Made by a program: the position numbers and the translations under genes
Source of the DNA: Diphasiastrum complanatum
Lineage: Eukaryota; Streptophyta; Lycopodiopsida; Lycopodiales; Lycopodiaceae
Direction: 5' to 3'
DNA length: 64,000 bases
NCBI GenBank assembly: GCA_029204225.1
Contig: CM055110.1
Location: forward strand, 21,050,988 to 21,114,987
In this document: positions 52,721 to 64,000 of the stretch, piece by piece
Position numbering within the stretch: the first letter of the stretch is position 1
Layout: the number at the start of each line of letters is the position of its first letter
The notes under the pieces: generated by a model
Database searches by the model: none
Seen by the model: only the letters and a program-made list of their open reading frames with translations
What the model was told of the DNA's origin: nothing

Positions 52721-53991
52721 CGTATAGGGAGTGTACACAGTACAACATCGTCGTTGAAGAGAGCTTTGGGAGAACTGTCTTCTGAGAGTTTGAGGTTTAC
52801 GGCGGGTTGAAGACGGAAGGAGAAACACTAGTGTAGAGAGTTTAGCACACAGAAGCTTGGTAAGCTTGAGACTATGTGAGGATTTAGAGACAAGGGTTGT
52901 CGCCTGAATCAGAACCTCAGCAAACGGAATTTTGAAATTTCGAAGGAAGGCTATTTGGTGTTTGTAGTCAGTGTGCATTCAATCGGACACCGTTTGACAA
53001 ACTGATTGAAGCATCAGAGTTCTAGCAGTAGGGTGACCTCAGAGCAAGAGGATAGGCCTATCAAAACATTGTGAATTGAAAGCCAAGAAGAGATTTGTGT
53101 GAAAAACCCTAGTCTAGGGTTTGGGAGCACAAAATCAGAGATTTCTCTCTATTCTGAACCGTTTTGAAAGTTGTAAGAATCCAGAGGAAGGCGTCCTGAT
53201 CGGTTGTAGAAGGTCTGAAGTGGCCGTGGACAGCTGCACTTCAGTCGTGAAGCAATCAGAATTCCCTGAGGGCAGCCATAGCTACAACGTGAAAGAGAGA
53301 GAGATGGGGGAGGTCGCGGACCTGCTCACGCGAGGAACCACGATGAGCGTGTAGCATTTGCAAGAGGATAGCGGCTTTAGGAGTGTAGTTCAACGCTCCG
53401 ATGCAACGAAGTCCACAAGATAAATCCTCACAACGATCGACGGATAGGATTAATTGCATCTGGATCACAAGATTGAAAACTATCGTTGGATTTAACTGAA
53501 GTGGGCCCTGAAGAATTGAAGTGCATTTTGGCCTTCAACTTCATTAGAAATTTTTAAAGTGAAAGCTGAGTTGGGCCCCTTCACAAGTGAAGAGTGAAGT
53601 TTCTTCAAGGTGAAGAAACAGTTCAAAAACTAGAAAATCCCTATTTTTGGGTCCTTTGCCCGTTTTGACCCAAACGAAAGGCTATAACCTCCAAATGAAG
53701 CGCACCCAGACTGTACCTGCAAGTATGGTACATCAAAATAGAGTAATTGCAGCGGAGAAAGTGTTTGGAGTGTGCCAAAAGTGATTTCACCATTCCACTG
53801 GGCACGTAGTTGGGAGTTGACGATTGAGTGCATTTCGGAAGGCGACGCCGATTTGGCTTTCAAATTGGTGGAAAAGCAGCAAGTGGCCTGGTAAGGGAAA
53901 AAGTGTAGGTCATTATTTTCAACTTCTGACATCACAGTTGGCCTCGACATACTTTTTTTAGCCTACGGCAAAAAGTTCAAGCAGTTTTGCG
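52721..53991 (+). other. Leader of the plus-strand copia derivative
   Basis: 1.27 kb between primer site and gag start, unusually long. A 77-codon frame at 53121-53354 has no family motif. Confidence 0.5.
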
Positions 53992-54480
53992 ATGGCAAAC
54001 ATGGGAGAGTCCATTTTGAGTGAAAGTAACAAATTGGACAAGATTTCCAACTATGCAGTGTGGAAATCCAAAATGAAAAACATACTAATGGAGAAAGACA
54101 TGTGAGAAGTCATCTCAGGTGATGAGAAAAGGCCGCCAAATGAAACGGATATCAAAGTGTTTGACAAAAAGATGAGAATAGCTTTGACCTTCATTAAGCA
54201 CATTCAGACGTACATGACCAGAATCAAGACAATGAGGGATGCAACCTTGATGTGAAAGCTATCAAGTGTATATTCCTAGGATATGATGAACGTGTGAAGG
54301 GCTATAGATGTTTTGATCCAGTGGAAAACAAAATCCATGTAAGTCGTGATGTTATCTTTGATGAATCCAAGATGTATGAAGACGTGGATGCTGAGAAGAT
54401 AGACACATCCAGTGAGAAAGATGGTACAGTGAGGATACCTCCTGATGATAATCCATTCTGCAATACGTTAAGCTTGCCTA
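53992..54480 (+). pseudogene. copia gag fused by deletion to integrase C-terminus
   Basis: ATG at 53992 starts Gag (MANMGESILSESNKLDKIS, YAVWKSKMKNILMEKDM). A TGA at 54103-54105 stands where a Trp codon is usual. Gag continues (EVISGDEKRPPNETD, RIALTFIKHIQTYM) to about 54240, where a large deletion joins it to the integrase end: KAIKCIFLGYDERVKGYRCF, then ISRDVIFDE-type sequence (HVSRDVIFDES) to about 54480. Knuckle, protease, integrase core, RT and RNase H are lost. It abuts an oppositely oriented copia fragment. Confidence 0.82.
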
Positions 54481-56344
54481 CTTGTCGAGAACCTTGCCCC
54501 TGATGTAGTGATATTTGATCTCAATGTGCTTACTCCTAGAATGAAATCTAGGGTTGGCCGATAAGGCAATAGCACTTTGGTTATCACAAAACAAAATTGT
54601 GGGGTTGTACTGATATAGATTGATGTTTGACAGCAAATTTCTCAACCAAAATGCTTCCTTAATAGATTGAGAAGTAGCAATGTATTATGCTTCAGTAGAA
54701 GAAATTGCGATAGAGGTTTGCTTACGACTGTTCCATGAAATAGGACCGCCGTTGAAGAAGAATGTAAATCCAGATGTGGATTTACGATTGTCTGCATCTC
54801 CTCCACAACTTGCATCATAATAGCCACTGAGCTGATGAAGATTGTCGTTGGTGACATCTCCATAGAAGATGCACTGTCAATGGTAGCTCGAATATATCTC
54901 ATGACTCGAATAAGAGCCTTCCAATGGGTAATGCCATGATTAGCCATATATTGGCTGAGTGAGCTTACAACAAAAGAGATATCTGGTCTTGTACAGACCA
55001 TTGCGTACATGAGAGATCCAAGTATCGATCGATACAGATATTCTCTCATCTGCTCCTCTTCCTACTTGGTCTGGGGACATTGGTCCTTCAACAAATGCAG
55101 GCCTGGATCCATCGGTGAGTGAGCTAATTTACAATTCATCAAATTGTATCTGTTAAGAACATTGTGAAGATACCTTTGTTGAGTGATGTAAATCAGTCGA
55201 TTTTCTCCAAGACAGAAGTGAGCTTCGTCCAGATCAGTCATGTCGAATGTTTTGCATCCTTGACCATTTTGGTATTGTTGCTGAAGAGCAACGTATCATC
55301 AACGTACAAGGTGATGATAATGAAAGATTGCTGCACTGACCTTGAATAAACATTGCAATCAGCAGTGCTTGGTTTGAATCCTTGTTTAATGAGGAATGTG
55401 TTGATCCTCTGAAACCAAGCTCTAGCATACTCTCCACAAAGCACTGTATGGCTAGATCATGTAAATATCTTCTTGTATTACTACGTTCAAATAGGCTGTT
55501 TGTACATCAAGTTGATGTAATTCGAGGTCGGCAGCTGCAACATAAGACAAGAGCATTCGGATCGACGAATGTTTGACGACTGGACTAAAAGTCTCACTGT
55601 AGTCGACATTCGGGATTTGGGTGAATCATTGTGCTACTATTCTAGCCTTCCTTCGATCAATTGCTCCGTTGGCATTATATTTGATCTTAAAGATCCATTT
55701 GCAATCAATACTATTGCAGCCAATAGGAGCTTCGACTAATGACCATGTATGATTCTTGATCAGAGAGGAATACTCTCTGTCCATGGCTTCTCTCCAGAGA
55801 TCAGAGTTTGGTTGGCTAAGTGCCTCTTCGACTGTTGTCGGTTCCTGCATTAAGAGACAGACAGACTCAGGAGTATACCTTGTGGGCTGTGTGCGCACTC
55901 GGCTTGATCTTCTGGGATGATTCGATTGATGAACCGCTCCTGGGACTTGTTGCTAGGTAGCACCAACATCTTCGTCTGATTCGCTATCTCGAAGTGGGTT
56001 GACATTAGATACGCCTGAGCCAGAAGCTCGGACTGTCGTGTCAATGGCAGGAGATGTAGGTTCTTCTTGAGCAATATCCTTGTCTTTGAGGTCGACAAAC
56101 TGATCCTCGATAAAGACTGTATCCCGGCTATACAAGATTTGCTGGGTATCAGGATCGTACAGCTTGTAGGTGTTATCAGCCCACTGATGATTATGAGCTC
56201 CAAACCTGCAAAATACACCAAAGAAGGATTTCTTCCAGCCGTTTTTGTCTCCCCAAGCTTTCACCTCCCGTGAAGGACTTTCTCACTTCGTTGCAGAGCC
56301 TGTGACAAGCTGTATCCACTGATCAGACACGTAAGACTATCGTT
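54481..56344 (-). pseudogene. Ty1/copia integrase end, RT and RNase H, reverse, disrupted
   Basis: From the primer site at 56345 leftward: a short leader runs straight into the integrase C-terminus (GAHNHQWADNTYKLYDP, ILYSRDTVFIEDQ), so gag, protease and the integrase core are deleted. Then RT: EEALSQPNSDLWREAMD, CKWIFKIKYNANGAI, stop, FSPVVKHSSIRMLL, ELHQLDVQTAYLN, YARAWFQRINTF, ITLYVDDTLLFSNN (about 55280-55325), SILGSLMYAMVCTRPDIS, HWKALIRVMRYIRA. RNase H follows with frameshifts (RKSTSGF, SSTEAEY-like, FCDNQSAIALSANPRFHSR). It ends near 54481, abutting the plus-strand fragment. Same lineage as the remnant at 18.6-19.9 kb. Confidence 0.85.
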
Positions 56345-56356
56345 GCTCTGATACCA
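56345..56356 (-). other. Primer-binding site of the reverse copia fragment
   Basis: Minus strand TGGTATCAGAGC directly after LTR end TTAACA. Confidence 0.88.
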
Positions 56357-56619
56357 TGTTAAGAATTAGATATGCAACATCAAGCATTCACCATAAGCAA
56401 TCACCACAAGAAGGCGGAAGAAGAACATGCACTATCACACACTCACACAAACTCATACAGAATGTAAAATGTACAAATAAACCCTAAACCCCTGATAGAG
56501 AGAGAAAACCTACGAGTAGACTAATAGACTAGCCTACGGCTAATGACAGCTGGTCACAGCTGTCAACATTAATGTACCTCGTAAACAATAACGATGAAGT
56601 TTATCATTGATTTCTAACA
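56357..56619 (-). mobile_element. Copia LTR, 263 bp
   Basis: Plus strand begins TGTTAAGAATTAG next to the primer site and ends GATTTCTAACA, giving TGTTA/TAACA inverted ends. There is no second copy in the window. Confidence 0.7.
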
Positions 56620-56861
56620 ATGCATAGTATAACCATGGATCATAAGATCAAGCATTGATACTTTCGTCTTAGAAAGCCTGCTGTCTACTAATTACAACTG
56701 GGCTCCGCACCTGGTGAGATCCATCCCTCCATATCAGAACAACTCAATTTTTTATGCAGATCAGCGAAACCCAGCTTCTCTGGCTTCACATAAATCTTCA
56801 TTCCCGCAGTAGCAAGGATCTCTACCATGTAAACAGAACTGGGGTCTCCTACATTGGTCAG

Positions 56862-56913
<52 letters not shown>

Positions 56914-57419
56914 GTGCGCGCAGTTCTGTTGCGCATTCTGTCTTCTTCTTCTCTATTTCCGTGGCCAAGTGAATATGTTGTTGCTTAAGTCTCTGTCGTT
57001 GGTCCACCAGGGGCCCCACAAACCTCCAGAATCGTGCCATTTTATGTATGTGTGTGAAAACGGGCCAAACCGTTCCATGAGGACCATGGCCAAAACGGGG
57101 GTAAGTGGCCTGGTCCTGGCATTCGGCCAGGGTCCCTGTGTGAAAACACCCTAACCGATGTTAACAACATTACTGTATTCCTCCCTCCATACATGGGAAT
57201 CAACACATGATTTCACCACATATAACATAATCACCATGGGGAAACAAAAAGCATTCCTAACCACACAAAAAAGAGCACCTAATCCATAGTCCCTCATAAT
57301 CATGAGGTTGAAGAAGAGCCTTGGATGTAAAACCTCTATGCCTTTATATGACCGGGTGACTGGGAATTGTAGGTCACCTTTAGGGCTTCTAGAGACGTCT
57401 ATAGCAGCACTCTTAAGTC
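56620..57419. other. Upstream region of HSP90.5
   Basis: Contains a CT tract (56864-56911) with a CGCGTGCGCG end and a GC-rich segment (57050-57140) bounded by GTGTGAAAAC at both ends. No gene recognised. Confidence 0.45.
56864..56911. repeat. (CT)24 microsatellite
   Basis: 48 bases of pure CT. Confidence 0.95.
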
Positions 57420-57447
57420 TTGCTCGCTCTCTCGCTCTCTGTTCTCT

Positions 57448-57494
<47 letters not shown>

Positions 57495-57798
57495 GTCGTT
57501 GCCTCTTTCTCGTCCTTGCCCTCGGTGGCTCGATCGATCGGACAGACAGACTCTCTCTCTCTCCTCGTCGTTGCCTCTTCTCGTCCTTGCCCTCGGTGGT
57601 TCGATCGATCGGACAGACAGACAGAGTTTGAGCGGTGGAACAGATCATTTGAAGTGTGTATGCATCAATCGCTTGTTTTTCTGTGATTTATTTGAAGCCA
57701 TTTTGGGCTTTGCAAGTTTTATTTTACAGGGTTTTAGGAGGTGCTGACTAGCTGCTTTTGTTGTTGACGAGAATAGAAGCGAGAGGGTTTTAGCAGCA
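57420..57798 (+). promoter_or_regulatory. Probable promoter/5' UTR of HSP90.5 with CT tract and tandem duplication
   Basis: A CT tract (57449-57491) is followed by a 72 bp unit, CCTCGTCGTTGCCTC...GATCGATCGGACAGACAGAC plus CT, present twice (57491 and 57563). CT/GA-rich sequence is common in plant 5' UTRs and is bound by GAGA-binding (BPC) factors. No TATA box or transcription start could be fixed. An upstream intron is not excluded. Confidence 0.5.
57491..57634. repeat. 72 bp tandem duplication before HSP90.5
   Basis: Two copies differ by one T (CTCTTTCTCG against CTCTTCTCG) and one C/T. Confidence 0.9.
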
Positions 57799-60700
57799 AT
57801 GGCGGTTGCTTCGGCAGTGGCTTCCTTATGCAATAGCCGTGCTCTTGCGGTATCTCCGGCTTGTGTCTCTACGTCGGGGCGTCCATCCTCTGGAAAGGTG
57901 CATTTTGTTGAAATTTTCATAGGCTTTTACTCTTTCTCGTCATGCCAATCTGATGTTTTTCTTTGAAAAAAAATTGTTGCAGTGACTAAGTTATTACTAG
58001 CTAGCTTTCAATCTTTATGACATTGGGAAAAATTATCATAATACCTGTAACCTATGTGATTTCTTCTCTAGCAAACTTCCACTTTTATCACGTATATTGC
58101 TACGTAGGAGTTTGTCTTCTTTCATATTGGAGCTCATATGTGCTGCTTCAAGGCTCGTTTGATTACTATCAGCATAAGTGATTGAGTTTGTTTGCTCTCT
58201 TTTATTTCTGTTGCTTTAACCTTTATCTACATATTCTTTTCTGGTTTTGTTCAACGGTTGGTTTTTGCGCTTGTTCTTTTTGCAATCAATCTTTTCAGCT
58301 TCTCAAACCTTTTGATAGCATAGAGCTGAATGTAACTGCGAAACTGTGTCAGGTTCCAAGTCTCGCAGCCTCATCTCCATTCAACAGTGTCACGTTGCAG
58401 AAGTCGCATTTTTTGAGAGTCGTCAATGGCTCCCCATTCCTTAGTTCTCTGGGAGTAGGTTCCTTCATACAGCAAGAACTTCGTTGCTGTTCACAACGAG
58501 TTCTTACCGATAGAAATTCGAAAATTATTCTCCCCATGATTAAGTGTTCTGCGACTGTCGCAGAGACAGAGGCACCTGAAGCTCCTGCAGAGACTTACGA
58601 ATATCAGGCCGAGGTACTTACTAGATTTCTTCATTTTTCCTGGTACCTGGGTGTGCTTCTGTGCCGTTATTCAGTTTTCCTGTGCGCATTGGTGGTGCAA
58701 GAGAATACTAACAAACTTATGTTGCAACTCCTCTAGCCGTAATGTGATGCTATTACGTTGCAATCTATCAATAGATATTGTAATTCTTATTCCATTCGAG
58801 GACCTTTAACTCTGTGTGTGATTTTGATGCTGATGTCTTAAGCATTGTATAACTTATTTGATGTTTTTTGAGCAGGTTAGCCGCCTTATGGACCTCATTG
58901 TGCACAGTCTTTATAGCAATAAGGAAGTTTTTCTCCGTGAACTTGTCAGGTCTGTGAAACTGGTGTTGTGGCCCCTTCTGCGTGTGCCAATAGCTAATGG
59001 GTTTTTGTTAATATGATGGATATAATTTTACAATCTTTTGCACTATAATCCTGTACTTAGCATCAGTCTTAGAGTTGATTTGCTGCTCTGGAAGGAAGAA
59101 TGCTATCATGGCTGGACATTCTGTGTGCCTAACTTACTAAGTTTTGGAACAGCAATGCTAGTGATGCGCTGGATAAGCTACGTTTTATGACTGTCATGGA
59201 GCCTGGTTTGATGTCAGCCAACCCCAACCTAGAAATCCGTATCCAATGCGATTCCTCTCAGGGAATCATTACTATAACGTAAGGAGCTGTCGAAGATTTT
59301 TTTTTTTTTTTTGGAATAAATCTATGAACATATAATATGCTCATTATGAATTTGTGGATGTCAGAGATACTGGTATTGGTATGACACGAGAGGAGCTGGT
59401 TGATAGTTTGGGTACAATTGCTCAAAGTGGCACTGCTAAATTTTTGAAAGCATTAAAGGTAAAGCTTCTCTTTCACACAGGTTTGGTCAGCTCTAAGAAC
59501 TTTCTATCTAATGTATCCTGACATCACGCTGCTGCTTATCAAGCAGGAAAGCAAGGAGGGGGATTCAAGTGACAACAATTTGATTGGACAGTTTGGTGTT
59601 GGTTTCTACTCTGCATTCCTTGTAGCAGATAAGGTGAGGAGTGAAAGATCTACCTGGATTGTGAATTTTTGCTTTGCTCACTTCATCAGTTAATAATTGT
59701 ATAAATGTAGCTGAAACATTTCTACAACATGTTGTTTGATGTTTATGCAGGTGACTGTATCAACAAAAAGTCCAAAGTCAGATAAACAGTATGTCTGGGA
59801 GGGCAAGGCAGAAGCAAATAGTTACACTGTTCGTGAAGAAACTGATCCTGAAAAGCTTCTTCCGAGGGGCACATCAATCACTCTCCATTTGAAGGTAATT
59901 ATGTGGTCTTTGGAAGTCCTTTGTTGATTTGACATGTTAGGCTTCATTCAGATAGATTATTTGAGTGTAGAAAGGAACAGTGGTTAATGCAGTGTTGTGA
60001 CTATAAGATTCTTTGACGTCTTGTGAAACATGATACAGGATGAGGACAAGTTTGAGTACACAAACCCAGATAAAATCAAGAATCTCGTGAAAAACTATTC
60101 ACAGTTCATTTCTTTTCCAATATACACTTGGCAGGAAAAGACAAGAAGTAAAGAGGTAATTTTCCATGGTTCAATCTTTATTTTCTCTCCTCGTTAACTG
60201 TAAGTTGTTGGGGCAGAATCTTGATTTAGAAAGTAGGAGCATCAAGCTTCTCTTTATTGTAAATTCTGAGCTGTCCATCTTCTATTGAATAGTTGTTTGG
60301 GGAGGAATGTTTCAATATTTAATATTTATTTGATTTTCAGGTCTCAAGGGTTCATTCATCTTGTGCAGTGCATGCAAACTTCTAATTAATAATAATGCAC
60401 TCAAACAAAACGATATCAGTAAAGTGCTGCATTGCTTTTCTTTATTTCTCTGTGTTTACTTACTTAAACTCTGGCTTGTCTATATAACAGGTGGAGGAAG
60501 ATACTGAGACTGATAGCACAGAAGCTGATTCTACTAAGACTGATGAACCCCCAAAGGAGGTTTGAGGAATTGTTTTATGATACTTAGGTGGTTGAGATAT
60601 GTTTAATAGATAACTTTGGCTCCCCAGTTTACAATCTTTTTTTACAAGAAGTGACTGATCTGTATTTTCTGCAGAAAAAGACGGTGACAGAGAAGTATTA

Positions 60701-62363
60701 TGAATGGGAGCTAGCCAATGAAGCTAAACCAATTTGGGTAAGCTTGATACTTCACTTCCATGCAGGCCTGAAAAGAATTGTGATTTTATACATTCCTGCT
60801 CTGCTTTATTTGGATTGTGGCTCGTCTCTTTTTTTGCACAATGGATCAAAGGAAAAATGTAACAAAGAGTAGGCCCCAAAAAGAATATATTGAACTCATG
60901 TGACAGCAATAAGCTTGAAATGTGGCCTTTTCATTTCAGATGAGGAACCCAAAGGAGGTTACAAAGGAGGAGTATAACAGTTTTTGTAAGAGCACTTTCA
61001 AGGAGTTTGTAGACCCAATAGCGTACACTCACTTCTCAACAGAGGTATCATTGCTCTCTTTAATAATTATCTCTGGTGACTAAACCTAGATCTAATCTTC
61101 AACAGAATTTGTGTCCCTTGTTGAATTTGGCCATCATTTGGTGGGGCTTCAAATGTATTGAACTAGGTGACCGTGCAGTTAAGCACCCTACTTAAGATGG
61201 CACTTTCATGAATTTGGACATGTTCTCAAAAACTTGAAAATGTGGATTTTGTAACTCAAATTTAAATGCTTGAATGCAAAACGGAATTTGAGGAGAATGC
61301 CTTCTCTCTATGTATGTGTTGTTGATACAACTTTGTATCTTTTTAGCAGGGAAGAATTTGATGTCAACGTTTTCATTGGAATGTGTGGTGCTAGCCCTTT
61401 TGGTAACTTGGTTTTAGCCTTGGTTGGTTATATTAGTAGACACCCGTATTTTTAGCCTCTTTTCACTGGGGCACCAAGTTTTAGGTTTACTTCTATTCAA
61501 AAATCTACTTATATGTGTGTAGATTGGAAGAAGATTGAATGTAAAAAAGAGAGTCCTGTAAGGCATTCTACTTCTTTATTAGGGTAAAAACCCTAAAACT
61601 TTCAAGATTGCTGAGCTTTCATTTTGCAAGCATTTGTTGCAAAAATCATAAAAAATGCTAGGCCTTTATTAGTTCTCTAGTTTGGCCTTCTATAAGTTTC
61701 TAATAAGGCTTCTGATTATACAGGTTGGTACACAACTATCAGTTCTCTTTTCATTTGTTTTTGATCAAATGTTTGATGTCATTTCATCGACTCTTTTTTC
61801 CAATGCTTAATGCCTTAAAAACCATTTTCGCACTTTGTTGAAGCCATAACTTTCTGACATATTCCTCTAGACAAGCTGGACTGATCTGTTCTTATGTCCT
61901 TGCAGGGAGAAATTGAATTTAGAAGTGTCCTTTTCATTCCTGGAATGGCACCTTTTTCTTCAGAAGAGATGTACTCTCAAAAGCCGAAAAATATTCGTCT
62001 GTATGTCAAGCGAGTGTTTATCTCTGATGAGTTTGAAGGAGAGCTGGTAAGAGATTCGTTGTCTGTTAATTAGCGTGTTTAATTGCTAGATGGCATGATT
62101 TCGTAGCTCAGATGCAATAAAATATAGACTAACTTGTTGAAGGAACTCAAGTTGTCTGGATGTTGGAAATAAATTTTTTTTCCCTTTTTATCACTAAAGC
62201 ATATTTACCCTGTCATCACTTACAACTCAAAGACGGTTCAGAAGGAATCTAACACTACATGACATTGCAGTTTCCACGCTACTTTGGCTTTGTGAAGGGA
62301 GTCATTGATTCAAATGATCTTCCACTTAATGTTTCAAGAGAAATCCTCCAAGAAAGTCGTGTT
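57799..62363 (+). CDS. HSP90.5: Chloroplast HSP90 (HSP90.5/CR88 type), exons 1-13, 3' end outside window
   Basis: ATP-dependent stromal chaperone for protein import and folding. ATG at 57799; exons 57799-57897, 58299-58613, 58876-58949, 59153-59278, 59365-59458, 59547-59633, 59751-59894, 60039-60155, 60491-60559, 60675-60737, 60940-61044, 61906-62046, 62271-62363, all with GT/AG and consistent phase. Exons 1-2 encode a Ser/Ala-rich transit-type leader of about 110 residues, then TYEYQAE. ATPase motifs follow: [45 protein letters not shown] and GTSITLHL. Exon 9 is the acidic linker ([14 protein letters not shown]). Middle-domain parts are [39 protein letters not shown] and [15 protein letters not shown]. 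No stop or frameshift. The C-terminal exons lie beyond the window. Confidence 0.95.
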
Positions 62364-63180
62364 GTAAGTCATCTACTCTTATTCGCTAATTTGGTTAAAG
62401 ACATGCCTTATTTTTAGGGGGCTGTATGTCGCTTGTAGGTGTGTCTCATTGTATTAGGAATATAATCACTTTTTTTCTTCAAAGGTTTCTATCTGAATGT
62501 TTATATTAAAATAATGGCCTACCTTTTCAATGCTCGATACATCAGACTTTCCTGGCTTTGTTTGTTTAGCTTTGTCTTTGCTTGTGATGCTGTGATGTGC
62601 CAATTGTAGGTGCTGGAGAGTTTGTTATCACACCTTGGGAACCCGAGAATGTTGTTTCCACCTGCCTCTTGACACAGAAATGTGTTGGAACATTTCCCTG
62701 CAAGGGTTGGGAATGTCCCCCCTGCAGGGGCAACACATTCCCACTTCTTCCCCCATGTTCCCCATGGAGCTCGAGAAATTCCCCTCCCTGCATAATATTT
62801 TTCTTCCCTGTCTGGATAATTAGATTCTGATGCCTAACATTGCCTATATAAAAAATTTGAGTGGTTGACCATTATTCTGACGAATCAAAATTTTTTGTTC
62901 AAAAAATGTCATGACTTCACATACCCTCATTCCTTCTTGCTCCGAAATGTTCCCTTTCTCACCACTCTTCCTGTTCCGTGGCAACTACGGTGCCATTTTT
63001 TAAATTGAGGAAAGAGAATGACTCTTCACTGTATTTTGTTGTCTCCTTTTCTCTATGCCTTTTGATGGGTCAAAGATGGCTTGCTCCTTGGTGTCAGCTA
63101 GGCTGACTTGGAAAAGGTTGAATTTGAGCTCAGTTGATTATGATGTAAAGCTCCGATGGACCTAACTAATCCATGTCATA

Positions 63181-63981
63181 GATGCACTGAATCGAATCGC
63201 GATTCAGAAATGCATTTCGGGATTTTCCCAGAATCGCGCAGAATTTTTTTTTTTTTTTGAATTTTTTTTAGGCAATATGGGTATCAGATGAAAGCACTGA
63301 TTCAGAGCATTATATGACTGTGTAGTTTGCCAACTGTTTCGGGTGCGAAACACCAAAAAGTGTGTTTTCACTCAAGGAGTTGGAAGGCCAAATCATGAAG
63401 AGGCCTTACCGTCGGGGCCGGGGTCTACCGGCAGCCCCCGGACCCCGCCGTTGGGCGGTGTTGCCCCCCAAACCCTTTCTCGGGGGCTTACCGCCCCCCG
63501 AACCCCCTGTTTCCCGGGGGACTACTGCCCCCCGAACCCCCTAGAGCTTCCTGCTATATAGACACTGTAGATAAAAATGCTACCACCCCCCCTAGATAAA
63601 AATGGGTTCCAAATGCGCGCCGAGAAGGGCCCAATATTTATGCCCCCAATTGTATGCACATTGCACTCACATCTCCAGTGAAACGATTGCAAAAGTGATC
63701 ATCCATACAGTTGATAGCCCAAACTATAGGATTAGCATTTACTGAAAACCAGAGCAAATGACAACCAGATAGCTACTGAAAATAAGATCTGTTTGTGCCT
63801 CATCTATTGCACTTCTGAGAGGCAAAACACTGGTTTGACCATTGATCCCCTAAAAGAATTTCAGCCATAAGCTATTTTTCCATTTTTTTTTTTTTTTTTT
63901 TGTGATTCTGGGTTCAGAATCGCAATTCTGCGAATTGCGATTCGCGAATCGCGGACCCAGCGAATCGCAATTCGGTGTATC
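63181..63981. mobile_element. Probable non-autonomous DNA transposon with TIRs
   Basis: Left end GATGCACTGAATCG matches the reverse complement of the right end (GATACACCGAATTG) at 11 of 14 bases. Both ends continue with GAATCGCGATTC-like palindromes and long T/A runs. Length 801 bp, no coding capacity. The core (about 63405-63545) is strongly GC-rich. No clear target-site duplication was seen, so the family is unassigned. Confidence 0.5.
63405..63545. repeat. GC-rich core with repeated CCCCCGAACCCCCT
   Basis: CCCCCCGAACCCCCT occurs twice (about 63494 and 63528) with variants nearby and CCCGGGGG between. Base composition is unlike all surroundings. Confidence 0.7.
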
Positions 63982-64000
63982 CATTTCAGCTTTGAGGATC

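Larger units (their letters stand above)
62364..64000 (+). other. HSP90.5 intron 13 (open at the window edge)
   Basis: Starts with GTAAGT and is more than 1.6 kb. It holds an odd segment at 62610-62815 with repeated TTCCC/GGGAA motifs, and a probable transposon at 63181-63981. No further HSP90 exon was found before the edge. Confidence 0.7.

Noticed and set aside
53121-53354. Protein gene in the copia leader
   Set aside because: 77 codons, no homologous motif, located between primer site and gag.
63343-63561. Pro/Gly-rich protein on the plus strand
   Set aside because: It is an open frame through the GC-rich core of an intronic element; overlapping frames are open as well.

Overview
This window is nuclear DNA of a land plant. 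The evidence is a split gene for the plastid-targeted HSP90 chaperone (HSP90.5 type), plant Ty1/copia and Ty3/gypsy LTR retrotransposons, and very long GA/CT microsatellites. Intron-rich genes, low gene density and local repeats would fit a large genome, possibly a seedless plant, but nothing here fixes the clade.

Layout. 1-760: tail of a chromodomain gypsy element and its LTR. 0.8-10 kb: no intact gene; a TCGA-rich island, a (GA)n-bearing tandem repeat, a copia RNase H remnant with a short LTR, and a reverse-strand copia 5' LTR plus gag. 10.19-16.19 kb: a nearly complete copia element with two lesions in its polyprotein. 16.2-24 kb: decayed unrecognised genes, an exon duplication, a copia RT/RNase H remnant and two motif islands. 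24-35.1 kb: a cluster of multi-exon, unrecognised, transposon-like genes on both strands, split by a rearranged copia element (28.64-33.02 kb). The rightmost reverse-strand gene joins a histone H3-like C-terminal segment to exons that splice in phase into a Ulp1/C48-type cysteine protease with all its catalytic residues. 35.9-37.3 kb: another reverse-strand multi-exon gene, cut by the LTR of a 7.6 kb decayed gypsy-like element (37.3-44.9 kb). 45-49 kb: macrorepeats that each carry a CT microsatellite. 49-52.4 kb: a palindrome-rich tandem repeat and anonymous sequence. 52.7-56.6 kb: two copia derivatives in opposite orientation. 57.8 kb to the right edge: the HSP90.5 gene, exons 1-13, cut by the window edge.

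How the genes relate. The only clear host gene is HSP90.5. Everything else recognisable is mobile. The two large copia elements share LTR ends, primer-binding site and Gag: one keeps the full enzymatic set but has a stop codon in Gag, the other keeps an open Gag but has lost RT and RNase H, so complementation between such copies is conceivable. The H3-like/Ulp1 gene, with the neighbouring zinc-motif ORF and convergent partner genes, is the best candidate for an undescribed system; it carries stops and a frameshift here, so this copy is dead or dying. All calls come from reading the sequence; no database search was run.
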